From NCBI RefSeq assembly GCF_000286355.1, contig NZ_AJXN01000098.1, positions 1 to 34,349 of the forward strand: a stretch of 34,349 nt of DNA, in the 5' to 3' direction. Below are positions 10,423 to 19,996 of the stretch, one piece after another; the first letter of the stretch is position 1; every line of letters begins with the position of its first letter. The notes below the pieces were generated by a model. It had not been told where the DNA came from, did not search any database, and worked only from the letters and a program-made list of their open reading frames with translations. The stretch comes from Kocuria atrinae C3-8. Its GTDB lineage: Bacteria; Actinomycetota; Actinomycetes; Actinomycetales; Micrococcaceae. Position numbers and translations under genes: made by a program.

Positions 10423-11079
10423 ATGATCGCCACCCAGACCGAGGTAACCGAGCTCTCTGAGATCACCATCCGCCGCATATCTGTCAGCGAGATGGACAAC
10501 AACGTGTACCTCCTGACATCCAAGGAACACGGCACGCAGGTGCTCATCGACGCCGCCGACGACGCCCGCGCCATCGCCGGCATGGTCGCCGCCGGGTCCA
10601 CCGACTGCACCGATTGGGCCAACCTCCAGCTCATCATCACCACGCACTCCCACTGGGACCACGTGCGCGCCCTGGGCAGCGTGGCCACGCACTCGGAAGC
10701 CATGACCGCGTGCGGTGCTGCCGACGAGGACGACATCGACGTCCCCATGGACCTCACCTTCAACAACGGGGACACCGCCGAGTTGGACGGCTTCGAGCTC
10801 GAGGTCATCGAACTGCGCGGCCACACCCCCGGTTCCATCGCCCTGGTCTACCGCGACCCGCAGGGTCCGGACCACATTTTCTCCGGCGACTCCCTGTTCC
10901 CCGGTGGCCTGGGTAAGACCAACTCCCCCGAGGACTTCCAGCAGCTCTACCAGGACGTCACCGAGCGCATTTTCGATCAGTTCGAGGACGACACGATCGT
11001 GCACCCCGGCCACGGCAAGCCGACCACCATTGGTGCCGAACGACCGCACCTCGAGGAATGGAAGCAGCGCGGCTGGTGA
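10423..11079 (+). CDS. Metallo-beta-lactamase-fold hydrolase (glyoxalase II-like)
   Basis: 218 residues starting MIATQTEVTELSEIT. The zinc-binding signature THSHWDH lies at about 74-80 (H75, H77, D79, H80), followed by RGHTPGS, the bridging aspartate in IFSGDSLFPGG, and the last ligand histidine in VHPGHGKPT. These are the standard motifs of the hydroxyacylglutathione hydrolase-like group, cytoplasmic thioester or related hydrolases. Actinobacteria lack glutathione, so the natural substrate may be a mycothiol or other thioester; this is inference. The stop overlaps the GTG of the next gene (GTGA), suggesting a two-gene operon. The start codon lies 6 bases after a -10-like TACACT, so the transcript is probably leaderless. 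Confidence 0.9.
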   Translation: MIATQTEVTELSEITIRRISVSEMDNNVYLLTSKEHGTQVLIDAADDARAIAGMVAAGSTDCTDWANLQLIITTHSHWDHVRALGSVATHSEAMTACGAADEDDIDVPMDLTFNNGDTAELDGFELEVIELRGHTPGSIALVYRDPQGPDHIFSGDSLFPGGLGKTNSPEDFQQLYQDVTERIFDQFEDDTIVHPGHGKPTTIGAERPHLEEWKQRGW

Positions 11080-12091
11080 CCTCACCCGCACAACAGCGAA
11101 ATCCCGCGGCCGCCACCGTGGACCGTGCCGCCTACGTGGCGGTTCTGGTCTTCCCCGTCTTGATACTTGCCGGTGGCGCCGCGGGATATTTCTTTGCCCC
11201 CACGGTGCAGCAGGCCTCCGGCTGGACCAACACCCTGTTGGGCCTCGTGATGTTCGGGATGGGCCTCACGCTCCGCCCGCTGGATTTCGCCTTGGTCGCC
11301 AAGCGCCCTGTGCCCATCCTGGTGGGCGTGGCTGCCCAGTACATCGTGATGCCGCTGCTCGCGTTGTTGGTGTGTTGGATCCTGCAGTTGCCGCCCGAGC
11401 TGGCTGCCGGCGTGATTCTGGTCGGTTGCGCGCCGGGTGGTACGGCCTCCAACGTGGTGTCGTTCTTGGCTCGCGGTGACGTGGCCGTCTCGGTCACCAT
11501 GACGTCGATTTCCACGTTGCTGGCGCCCCTCCTCACTCCCTTGCTCACGCTGTGGCTCGCGGGTCAGTACATGCCGCTCGACGGCGCGTCCATGGCCATG
11601 TCGATCGTCACCATCGTGCTGGTTCCGGTCGTCGCGGGCATCCTGGTGCGCTTGGTTCTGTCGCGTTTCGTCGAACGGTTGCTGCCCATCCTGCCGTGGC
11701 TCTCCGTCCTGGGGATTGCGGCGATCGTGGCCATCGTGGTCTCCGGTTCCGCCGACCGGATCATCCAGGCGGGCCTGCTGGTGCTGCTCGCGGTCGCGAT
11801 TCACAACGTGCTCGGTTACACCCTGGGCTACCTGATCGGCCGCTTCACCGGTCAACCCGTACCCGTGCGTCGTGCCACCGCGGTGGAGGTGGGCATGCAG
11901 AACTCCGGTCTGGCGGCCGGCCTGGCCGCCCAGTACATGTCGCCGCTCGCCGCATTGCCCGGTGCCGTGTTCTCGGTGTGGCACAACATGTCCGGCGCGG
12001 TCTTCGCGTTGCTGTGCCGCGGGCCGATGCTCGCGCCGCCGCGCGCTCTGGTCTTGCCGAGGACGACGACGCCGCTCGCGACCGCTCCTGA
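11076..12091 (+). CDS. Bile acid:sodium symporter (BASS) family membrane transporter
   Basis: The GTG at 11076 overlaps the preceding stop codon (GTGA). The protein is strongly hydrophobic with about ten membrane segments. Family motifs are VGCAPGGTASNVVSFLARGD (crossover motif with GG and SN) and the second motif EVGMQNSGLAAGLAAQYMSP. After NMSGAVFALLCR the open frame departs from the family; restoring one missing base near 12020 gives a short hydrophilic end (ADARAAARSGLAEDDDAARDRS) and a stop at 12091. About 338 residues. Bacterial BASS proteins carry organic anions such as pantoate or keto acids with sodium; the substrate here is not known. Confidence 0.88.
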
Positions 12092-12193
12092 CGCTGCCTC
12101 ACCACTCAACGTCGCCCCGCGGCGTCCAGCCCGTTCTACTCCATCACTGGCGCGAGTGCGGGCTCAGCCCGTCACCCCGTTCTTCCCGCGCAT

Positions 12194-12218
12194 CCCCGTT
12201 AGGCAGTTCATGACGGGG
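12194..12218 (+). terminator. Small hairpin between BASS gene and helicase
   Basis: CCCCGT (12194-12199) and ACGGGG (12213-12218) can pair around a 13-base loop, about 100 bases after the BASS stop. There is no T tract, so function as a terminator is doubtful. The rest of 12092-12258 holds no gene I can support. Confidence 0.3.
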
Positions 12219-12245
12219 CTGTCTATGCCTGTCTGGAAGTGTCGA

Positions 12246-12258
12246 TAGGCTTGCCGTG
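12246..12258 (+). promoter_or_regulatory. -10 element for leaderless helicase start
   Basis: TAGGCT (12246-12251) fits TAnnnT and ends 7 bases before the helicase ATG at 12259, which has no Shine-Dalgarno. No clear -35 is seen. The layout matches the leaderless candidates elsewhere in this window. Confidence 0.45.
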
Positions 12259-14874
12259 ATGAAACTCCTGGACGCTCTTGCCCCCGAACTCTCCGCCCCC
12301 GGTCACCACTACTTGCGCGGGGACTTTGCCTCGAACCCGCTCAGCGACGACGAGATCTACGAGGGGTTCCTCGGCTGGATCTCTTCCCGGGACATGGAGC
12401 TGTATCCAGCGCAGGACGAGGCCGTCCTGGAGGTCGCCGGTGGCTCGAACGTCATCCTGGCCACCCCCACCGGTTCCGGTAAGTCGACGGTGGCGGTGGC
12501 AGCCCACTACGCCGGCCTGGCCCGGGGACAGCGGTCCTACTACACCGCTCCCATCAAGGCGCTCGTGTCGGAAAAGTTTTTCGACCTGTGCGAGATCTTC
12601 GGTGCGGAGAACGTGGGCATGGTGACCGGTGATTCCTCGGTCAACCAGGACGCCCCCATCGTGTGCTGCACGGCCGAGATCCTCGCCAACGTGGCGCTGC
12701 GCGAAGGCCCCGATGCTGACGTGGGCGTGGTCATCATGGACGAGTTCCACTTCTACTCGGATCCGCAGCGCGGGTGGGCCTGGCAGGCTCCGCTCATCGA
12801 ACTTCCTCAGGCGCAGTTCGTGCTCATGAGTGCCACCCTGGGCGATGTCACCCGCATCGAGGAGCGGCTCACGGAGGTCACCGGGCGTGACACCAAGCTG
12901 GTCACCTCTGCGGACCGTCCCATCCCGCTGCACTACTACTACTCCGAGCGCCCCATCCACGAAGAGCTCGAAGACCTGCTGAACACTCACCAGGCACCGG
13001 TGTACGTGGTGCACTTCTCCCAGTTGCAGGCCGCCGAGCAAGCGCAGAACCTCATGTCCGTGGACGTGCTGACCAAGGAGGAAAAGCAACGCGTTTCGGA
13101 CCTGATCGCGGGATTCCGGTTCTCAGCGGGCTTCGGCAAGACGCTCAATCGTCTGGTCCGGCACGGCATTGGCGTGCACCACGCAGGCATGCTGCCCAAG
13201 TACCGCCGTCTGGTCGAACAGCTCGCGCAAACCGGCCTGCTCAAGGTGATTTGCGGCACCGACACCCTGGGTGTCGGCATCAACGTACCCATCCGCACGG
13301 TGCTCATTACGGCCCTGTCCAAATTCGACGGTGTGCGCACGCGCCGCTTGAGCGCTCGCGAGTTCCACCAGATCGCCGGTCGCGCAGGCCGCGCCGGTTA
13401 CGACACCGCGGGCACCGTGGTCGTTCAGGCACCCGAGCACGTGATCGAGAACGAACGCGCCATGGCCAAGGCCCGCGCCAAGCACGGTGACGATCAGAAG
13501 AAGCTGCGTCAGGTCACCAAGAAGAAGCCGCCGCAGGGATTCGTCTCATGGAGCAACAAGACCTTCGACGGTCTGGTCGCAGCGCAGCCCGAGCAACTGA
13601 CCTCGTCATTCACCGTGACCCACTCGATGGTGTTGAACCTGCTGCAGCGCCCCGGCAATAACCTGGCTGCCGGCTATCACCTGCTGAGCAACATCGACGA
13701 AGGGCACGCCCAGAAGCGCGCCCTACTGAAGCAGGCGCTCGCGATCCTCAGGGAGCTCATCCGCGCGGAAGTGGTCGTGCGACTACCCGAACCGGACGAG
13801 ACCGGCCGTCGCTACAAGGTGACTGTTGAGCTGCAGGACAACTTCGCCCTGAACCAGCCGCTGTCCCCGTTCGCTCTGGCCGCACTCACGATCCTGGACC
13901 CCGAGTCCGAAACGTACGCGCTCGACGTCGTCTCCGTGATCGAGGCGACCCTCGAGAAGCCGCGGCAGGTGCTCAACCTGCAGGAGAAGAAGGTCAAGGG
14001 TGAAGCGCTGGCCGTCATGAAGGCGGACGGCGTGGAGTACATGGAGCGAATGCGCGAGCTGGACGAGATCACCTATCCGCAGCCGCTGCGTGAGCTCCTG
14101 GAGCAGGCCTTCGAGACCTACTCCAGTTCGGCCCCGTGGGTGTCCCAGTTCGAACTGTCCCCCAAATCCGTGGTGCGCGACATGTACGAACGCGCCATGA
14201 CCTTTGGTGACTACATCCAGTTCTACGGTTTGGCTCGTTCCGAGGGCATTCTGCTGCGCTACCTCTCGGACGCCTATAAGGCGCTGCGGCAGACGGTTCC
14301 CATGGACGCTACGACCGAGACGCTGACCGATTTGATCGAGTGGCTCGGCGAGAGTATTCGACAGACGGACAACTCGCTGCTCGACGAATGGGAGAAGCTG
14401 GCGTCCGGAGAGGAGTCGCCCATGGGCACCAGCGCGGACTCCCTCGAGGAACTCGTGGAAGAACAGCCGGAAGGCGTCACCAGGAACCCGCGGGCGTTCC
14501 GGGTCATGGTGCGCAACGCATTGTTCCAACGCGTCGAACTTTTCGCCCAGGAGAAAGAAAAAGTTCTGGGCGCCCTGGACGAGGGAACCGGCTGGGATCG
14601 TGATCGCTGGGCGGACGCCATGGATGCGTACTTCGGCGAATACGACGACATCTACACCGACGCCCAGTCACGTGGCCCCGCGCTGATCCGCATCAATGAG
14701 AACCCCGAGGGACTGAGCGGTTACTGGACCGTGTCCCAGGTCTTCGACGATCCGGACGGCAACCACGACTGGGGAATCAACGCTCGCATTGATCTGGCCG
14801 CCTCTGATGAGGACGGTTTCCCCGTGGTACTCGTCGACAACGTGGGCAACATCGCGGAGACGGGTCGCGCCTGA
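12259..14874 (+). CDS. DEAD/DEAH-box Ski2-like helicase with DUF3516-type C-terminus
   Basis: 871 residues, intact. Motif I is ATPTGSGKST at about 68-77, motif II is MDEFHFYSD, motif III is MSATL, and the second RecA domain shows VHHAGMLPKYR, GVGINVP and motif VI QIAGRAGRAGYD. The layout is that of superfamily 2 Ski2/Mtr4-like helicases. The long C-terminal half (about residue 430 on, FVSWSNKTFDGLVAAQPEQL onward) resembles the DUF3516 region found with these helicases in actinobacteria. Such proteins are presumed RNA helicases; the cellular role is not established. The ATG at 12259 is preferred over the adjacent GTG at 12256. Unlike most neighbours, the gene has no frame break. Confidence 0.9.
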   Translation: MKLLDALAPELSAPGHHYLRGDFASNPLSDDEIYEGFLGWISSRDMELYPAQDEAVLEVAGGSNVILATPTGSGKSTVAVAAHYAGLARGQRSYYTAPIKALVSEKFFDLCEIFGAENVGMVTGDSSVNQDAPIVCCTAEILANVALREGPDADVGVVIMDEFHFYSDPQRGWAWQAPLIELPQAQFVLMSATLGDVTRIEERLTEVTGRDTKLVTSADRPIPLHYYYSERPIHEELEDLLNTHQAPVYVVHFSQLQAAEQAQNLMSVDVLTKEEKQRVSDLIAGFRFSAGFGKTLNRLVRHGIGVHHAGMLPKYRRLVEQLAQTGLLKVICGTDTLGVGINVPIRTVLITALSKFDGVRTRRLSAREFHQIAGRAGRAGYDTAGTVVVQAPEHVIENERAMAKARAKHGDDQKKLRQVTKKKPPQGFVSWSNKTFDGLVAAQPEQLTSSFTVTHSMVLNLLQRPGNNLAAGYHLLSNIDEGHAQKRALLKQALAILRELIRAEVVVRLPEPDETGRRYKVTVELQDNFALNQPLSPFALAALTILDPESETYALDVVSVIEATLEKPRQVLNLQEKKVKGEALAVMKADGVEYMERMRELDEITYPQPLRELLEQAFETYSSSAPWVSQFELSPKSVVRDMYERAMTFGDYIQFYGLARSEGILLRYLSDAYKALRQTVPMDATTETLTDLIEWLGESIRQTDNSLLDEWEKLASGEESPMGTSADSLEELVEEQPEGVTRNPRAFRVMVRNALFQRVELFAQEKEKVLGALDEGTGWDRDRWADAMDAYFGEYDDIYTDAQSRGPALIRINENPEGLSGYWTVSQVFDDPDGNHDWGINARIDLAASDEDGFPVVLVDNVGNIAETGRA

Positions 14875-14891
14875 TCGCCATCCCGTGAACT

Positions 14892-14938
14892 ATGCAGCTC
14901 TTAGTGCATAAGCAGCTAGTATGCAGTGAGAAGTGCAT
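14892..14938. promoter_or_regulatory. Two tandem inverted repeats upstream of the SatD-like gene
   Basis: ATGCA-N8-TGCAT occurs twice with the same spacing: 14892-14909 and 14921-14938. The starts are 29 bases apart. The pair lies about 70 bases before the start of a gene with a helix-turn-helix, so it is a good candidate for an autoregulatory operator. A possible -10 (TAGCAT) lies just downstream. The remainder of 14875-15008 shows nothing else. Confidence 0.6.
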
Positions 14939-15008
14939 GTAGCATAGCGAAAGCCGAGACATGGCGGCAGCCGAGACTTCGTGACCAAGGGACTCCCAGG
15001 AGGATGCC

Positions 15009-15608
15009 ATGTACGCACTGACCGTGGATCGCCGGGGATCTCGCGAGGACCCCGAGTCGCTCGCCATGCTCGAGCACCGCGATCGCTTCGCGGCCGATTT
15101 CCCCCGGACAGTTCTGGATTGGCAGATCAGCGCCGGCGACGAACTCCAGGCCCTGTACGAAACACCGGAAGACGTCCTCGCGGTGGTCCTCACCTTGGCG
15201 GATGAACAGGAATGGCACGTGGGTCTGGGAATCGGCCCCGTGGACACGCCCCTCCCGGACAACGTCAACGAGGCCACCGGTCCTGCCTTCGTGGCCGCGC
15301 GAGAGGCTGTCAGCGCCTCGAAGGACACGGGGTACCCGGCGGTGCGCGGATCTGAATGGGCATCCCACGCACAGGCCGTTCTCACCCTCGCGTGCGCCGT
15401 GCGGGAACGCCGGACGGACACCGCCAGGGAGGCCACCGATCTCGCCGAGCAGGGCCTCACCCAGCAGCGCATTGCACAGGAGCTGGACATCGCCCAATCT
15501 TCGGTGTCCCGCAGGCTGTCTTCGGCGCTCTGGAGTCAAGAGAGTGCCGTGCACCCCACAGTTCTCACGTTCCTGGAACTGGCCAACGAGCACCCGGAGG
15601 GCCCGTGA
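15009..15608 (+). CDS. SatD-like protein with C-terminal helix-turn-helix
   Basis: 199 residues. The ATG at 15009 is preceded by AGGAGG with 6-base spacing. The N-terminus MYALTVDRRGSREDPESL resembles the start of SatD-family proteins (a ...D..GSR... pattern). The C-terminal part TDLAEQGLTQQRIAQELDIA with QSSVSRRLSSALW is a homeodomain-like helix-turn-helix. The middle has no motif I can name. It is likely a DNA-binding regulator; tandem dyads upstream fit autoregulation. The stop overlaps the GTG start of a small membrane protein (GTGA), an arrangement consistent with a two-gene SatD plus membrane-protein unit. The family name is a moderate-confidence call. Confidence 0.65.
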   Translation: MYALTVDRRGSREDPESLAMLEHRDRFAADFPRTVLDWQISAGDELQALYETPEDVLAVVLTLADEQEWHVGLGIGPVDTPLPDNVNEATGPAFVAAREAVSASKDTGYPAVRGSEWASHAQAVLTLACAVRERRTDTAREATDLAEQGLTQQRIAQELDIAQSSVSRRLSSALWSQESAVHPTVLTFLELANEHPEGP

Positions 15609-16112
15609 AGATCTCCCGCATTTTCCTGGACGCTGTCCTCCCGGCCGCACTGGTCGTGACCACCATCGTGTGGACCGCGGTGGCCGGCACGGTCCCCCGC
15701 GAATGGGCTACCCCGCGCTCCTGGTGGCGGGAACCTGTCCGGAGACCTCGTGGTGCGCTGGGTGTTCAATCTGGCGGATGTGTCCCACGAGCGCCCCTCC
15801 CCCGATCCCAACCCGTGGAACGGTCAGGATCCGCCCCCGGAACCGGTCACTCCACCGTTGCGGGGTGGTCTGGTCATTGGGTTCCTGGAGCGTTCTGCCA
15901 CCATCGCGTCACTGCTCACGGGACACGTGGCCGGCATCGGCGTAGTCGTGGCCGTCAAGGGTCTGGCCCGCTACGGGGAGTTCACCAACGCACGGCAACG
16001 CGAACAGTTCATCATCGGCACGCTGGCGTCACTCTTGTGGGCCGCGCTCTTCGCCGCAGCGGCCCTGTGGTGCACCACGGACCCAGGCCCCTTCGGAGCC
16101 TGGCGCTCCTGA
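15605..16112 (+). CDS. Small conserved membrane protein of the SatD-like operon
   Basis: The GTG at 15605 overlaps the upstream stop by 4 bases. The first segment VKISRIFLDAVLPAALVVTT is a membrane helix; after restoring one G in each of two G runs (near 15706 and 15730) the frame continues REWGYPALLVAGNLSGDLVV and then a Pro-rich loop. The second half (GGLVIGFLERSATIASLLTG, then a cytoplasmic loop ARYGEFTNARQREQFIIG and a final helix) ends FGAWRS. About 169 residues, four membrane segments. I do not recognise a function. The two G-run deletions are among the clearest evidence of sequencing error in the window. Confidence 0.7.
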
Positions 16113-16225
16113 GGTAACGGCCGCGAGAACGGCCTGTACCCCTTTCCTCGGTCGATGCCTGAAGCTGCCTTCGATCTGCTTCACCCCACACGGACATGAT
16201 CGGGGGCGGGCCGAGGCACGAATAA

Positions 16226-16262
16226 GACGCCGCCCGCGCACCTGAGGTGCGCGGGCGGCGTC
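16226..16262 (-). terminator. Strong hairpin between convergent genes
   Basis: GACGCCGCCCGCGCACCT (16226-16243) and its exact complement (16245-16262) form an 18-base-pair stem around a single central G (in practice a slightly larger loop). On the minus strand it is followed by TTATTCG, so it best serves terC, whose stop is at 16300; it also faces the plus-strand membrane gene ending at 16112. The rest of 16113-16299 holds nothing else I can support. Confidence 0.8.
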
Positions 16263-16299
16263 GTCAATCCGACGGTCTAAACAAACCGATTCGGGACTA

Positions 16300-17639
16300 T
16301 CAGCGGACTGCGGACGAGCCTCCGGAGGAATGACCCTCAGGACCGTCGCCGTCGGCGGCCTTACCGGTGGGCTGCACCGTGGCCGTGGGGGCTGCCGAAT
16401 CGACATCGTCCTGATCGAGATCCGGGGACGGAGTCTTGACCTCGCCCGTGGATTCGAATTCCTGCTGCTGACCGTGCACCGTATCCACCATCTTGCGGAA
16501 CTTGGCACGCGAGTCGATGAGCTCTTCCTTGTGCTTCTCCGAGATCTTGGGGAACTGCTGGGTGAGTTCCGCGATCTTGGTGGAGATGCGGTTGCGCTCC
16601 TCGGCCGGTGCATCCTGGGGCAGAGCCAGGTACTTCTCGGAGAGATCCTGAGTCTTCTGAATGATGCGCAGGGCACGACCCTTGGGGCTGTACAGGGAGG
16701 CCAACACGGTGATGATCAGAACGAGATGATCACGGTGAGGGACAGTCCGATGCTGACCTCGACAACGGGAACGTGCTGGCCGTCATTGATGAAGGGCAGC
16801 GTGTTCTCGTGCAGAGCGTGCAGCATCAGCTTGATACCGATGAACAGCAGGATGAGCGACAGGCCCCACGAGAGGTAGATCAGGCGATCCAACAGGCCGT
16901 CGATCAGGAAGTACAGCTGACGCAGACCCATGAGCGAGAACGCAGTGGCCGTGAACACGATGTACGGTTCCTGGGTCAGACCGAAGATTGCTGGGATGGA
17001 GTCCAGGGCGAACAGAATGTCAGTACCACCGATGGCCACCATGACCAACAGCATGGGGGTCATGACCTTCTTGCCGTTCTCCATGGTGAACAGCTTGTCG
17101 CCGTCGTAGTAGTCGGTGGTCGGCAGAACCTTCTTGGCCAAGCGCACCACAAAGTTGTCCGCTTCGTCCGATTCCGAATCCTTGACCTCACCGGCAATGA
17201 GCTTGCCCGCGGTGTAAATCAGGATCAGGCCGAACAGGTAGAACACCCACGAGAAGGCGTTGATGGCCGCGGCACCGATGAAGATGAAGACGGTACGGGC
17301 GATCAGTGCGAACACGATGCCGAACAGCAGGACCTTTTGCTGGTCCGCGCGGGGAACCTTGAAGGACGCGATGATGATCAGGAAGACGAACAGGTTGTCG
17401 ACCGACAGCGCCTTCTCCGTGATGTAACCGCCGTAGTACTCAGCCGTGAGCTGCGGTCCGTCCATCCACAGGATGACCAGACCGAAGAGCAGAGCAATGC
17501 CCACGTATACCGAGGACCAGATAGCGGCCTCTTTGATGGTGGGCTCGTGCGGCTTCCGCACGTGGAAGAAGAAGTCATAGGCCAGCAGGCCCAGAATCAA
17601 TGCAAGGGTGATGCCCCATTGCAGGCCGGTAATTTCCAT
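16300..17639 (-). CDS. terC: TerC-family integral membrane protein with long cytoplasmic tail
   Basis: Membrane protein of the TerC family, several members of which export manganese or help load metals. The start MEITGLQWGITLALILGLLA follows GGAAAG. Nine or so hydrophobic segments are visible. The two family acidic motifs are EKALSVDNLFVF (75-86) and GGTDILFALDSIPAIFG (204-220). One missing G near 16720 joins VSIGLSLTVIIS to VLIITVLASLYSPKGRALRI, giving about 446 residues. The last 125 or so are hydrophilic and partly helical (TQDLSEKYLALPQDAPAEER), then Asp-, Pro- and Ser-rich; this tail is longer than in most TerC proteins. A candidate manganese riboswitch lies in the leader. Confidence 0.9.
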
Positions 17640-17676
17640 GTGTCAGCACTTTCCGTTGAGAGATCCGGATTATTAC

Positions 17677-17817
17677 CGTGGGTCTCTCCACCGATCGGCG
17701 CTCGGTCGACTCACTGGTGAAAGTGGTCTTGGCACCGTGGTGATCGGTTGCTGCGCCCGGAGTGACATCTTTGCCGCTCGTGCTGACGTTCACAGCTCTT
17801 AGGGATACTCCCCCACG
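17677..17817 (-). ncRNA. Candidate yybP-ykoY (Mn2+) riboswitch in the terC leader
   Basis: On the minus strand a closing stem CGTGGG (17817-17812) pairs with CCCACG (17682-17677) and encloses 141 bases. Directly inside the 5' strand is GGGAGTATCC, close to the family element GGGGAGUAGC; directly before the 3' strand is AGAGACC, matching the AAGACC that precedes the 3' closing strand in known yybP-ykoY aptamers. A CGTCAGCACG segment lies where the family has its GUC-rich loop. The aptamer ends 37 bases before the terC ATG. yybP-ykoY senses manganese and often controls TerC-family genes. Covariation was not computed; this is motif and context recognition. Confidence 0.7.
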
Positions 17818-17831
17818 TTATGGTTCGCCCT

Positions 17832-17859
17832 AGTTTACACAGACGGTAAAGCAGGTCAG
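17832..17859 (-). promoter_or_regulatory. Candidate promoter for the riboswitch-terC transcript
   Basis: On the minus strand CTGACC (17859-17854), 16 bases, then TAAACT (17837-17832). The -35 overlaps the uvrB stop codon. Transcription would start near 17825, just before the aptamer. Confidence 0.45.
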
Positions 17860-19996
17860 GCGTGACCGGCATCTTTCATGCGCCGCAATTCCTTTTTGAG
17901 GTCCGCCAATTCATCACGGAGCCGGGCGGCGAGTTCGAACTGCAGCTCGGCCGCGGCGTTCCGCATTTGCTCGCTCAACTGTTCGATCAGCTCGACCAAG
18001 TCCTCCGCAGGAGCAGCCTGCACACCGTCTCGCAGAAGCTTGGATTCGGCCTTTGACGCAGCCTCTCGTTGGGACTCGGACGCGCTCTTCTTCTTGCCTC
18101 CCTTGACCGGCGCCGTGTGGTCGTTGGCGGCAGCCGCTGGGCCAGCAGGGTTTTGGTGTCTTCGTCCTCGCGGGCCAGCTGATCGGTGATGTCCGCGATG
18201 CGCTTGCGCAGTGGTTGGGGATCGATCCCGTGTTCCTTGTTGTACGCCACCTGGATCTCCCGGCGACGATTGGTCTCGTCGATGGCCGTTGCCATGGAGT
18301 CCGTGATCTTGTCCGCGTACATGTGCACTTCACCGGAGACGTTACGGGCGGCACGGCCAATGGTCTGGATCAGTGACGTGGTGGAGCGCAGGAATCCTTC
18401 CTTATCGGCGTCCAGGATGGCCACCAGGGAGACCTCCGGAAGGTCCAAACCCTCACGCAGCAGGTTGATACCCACGAGCACGTCAAAGGTGCCCATGCGC
18501 AGGTCCCGCAGCAGTTCCACGCGCTTGAGCGTGTCCACGTCCGAGTGCAGGTACTGGACGCGCACGCCGTGTTCCATGAGGTACTCGGTGAGATCCTCGG
18601 CCATGCGCTTGGTGAGGGTGGTAACCAGCACACGTTCGTTTCGTTCCACGCGCAGCTCGATCTGCTCCAGTAGATCGTCGATCTGGCCCTTGGTGGGCTT
18701 GACGACGACCTGCGGATCCACCAGGCCGGTGGGACGAATGATCTGCTCGACCGCGGAATCCACCTTGGCCATTTCGTACTTGCCCGGTGTGGCGGACATG
18801 TACATGGTCTGGCCGATGCGTTCCAGGAACTCGTCGAACTTCAACGGCCGGTTGTCCATGGCAGAGGGCAGACGGAAACCGTGTTCCACCAGCGTGCGCT
18901 TACGGGACATGTCGCCCTCATACATGCCGCCGATCTGGGGCACGGTCACGTGGGACTCGTCAATGATGAGCAGAAAGTCGTCCGGGAAGTAATCCAGCAG
19001 ACAGTGCGGCGCGGTTCCCCGCGGGCGACCGTCAATGTGCAACGAATAGTTCTCGATGCCGTTGCAGTAGCCCATCTGCTCCATCATCTCGAGGTCGTAC
19101 GTGGTGCGCATGCGCAGCCGCTGGGCCTCGACGAGCTTGTTCTGGGACTCCAATTCCTGAAGTCGTTCCTGCAGCTCGTTCTGGATGGTCTCCACCGCAC
19201 GGGCCATGCGCTCGGCACCGGCCACGTAGTGGGAGGCCGGGAACACGTACATTTCCTGTTCCTCGTTGACGATCTCCCCCGTCAGCGGGTGCAGGGTGTA
19301 GATCGACTCGATCTCGTCCCCGAAGAACTCGATGCGAATGGCCAGTTCTTCGTACATGGGGATGATTTCCACGGTGTCCCCGCGCACGCGGAACGTTCCG
19401 CGGTGGAAATCGACGTCGTTGCGGGCGTACTGCATGTTGACGAACTGGCGCAGCAGATCGTCCCGGTCCATTTCCTGCCCCACGGCAAGGGTGACCATTT
19501 GCTTGACGTACTCTTCCGGCGTACCCAGACCGTAGATGCAGGACACGGTGGAGACGACCACGGTGTCGCGGCGGGTCAACAGTGCGTTGGTCGCGGAGTG
19601 ACGCAACCGTTCGACTTCCTCGTTGATGGAGGAGTCCTTCTCGATGAAGGTGTCCGTTTGCGGGACGTACGCCTCCGGCTGGTAGTAGTCGTAGTAGGAC
19701 ACGAAGTACTCGACCGCGTTGTTGGGCAGCAGCTCACGCAACTCGTTGGCCAACTGTGCGGCCAGCGTCTTGTTCTGCACCAGAAGGAGCGTGGGTCGCT
19801 GGACGGCCTCGATCAGCCACGCCGCGGTAGCCGATTTACCCGTACCCGTGGCACCCATCAGGACGACGTCTTTTTCGCCACCCTGAATACGTTCGGTCAG
19901 TTCCGCAATGGCCTTGGGCTGATCACCCGCGGGCTGGAATTCGGAGACCACCTCGAACGGTGCGACGACGCGATTGATTTTCTGAGCCAGCGACAT
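17856..19996 (-). CDS. uvrB: UvrABC system protein B (excinuclease helicase subunit)
   Basis: UvrB verifies damage and recruits UvrC. The start [20 protein letters not shown] lies 6 bases after a -10-like TACTCT, with no clear Shine-Dalgarno. Walker A is [13 protein letters not shown], the beta-hairpin region is [12 protein letters not shown], the DEAD motif is IDESH, and helicase motifs V/VI appear as [27 protein letters not shown] and QTIGRAARN. One missing G near 18130 restores the C-terminal UVR domain ([20 protein letters not shown]) and the stop at 17856, giving about 713 residues, standard for UvrB. It follows coaE by about 30 bases, with its own promoter likely. Confidence 0.93.

Noticed and set aside
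16300-16707. Separate small gene after terC
   Set aside because: Its start matches the interior of the last TerC helix (VLASLYSPKGRAL) and restoring one G joins the two frames.
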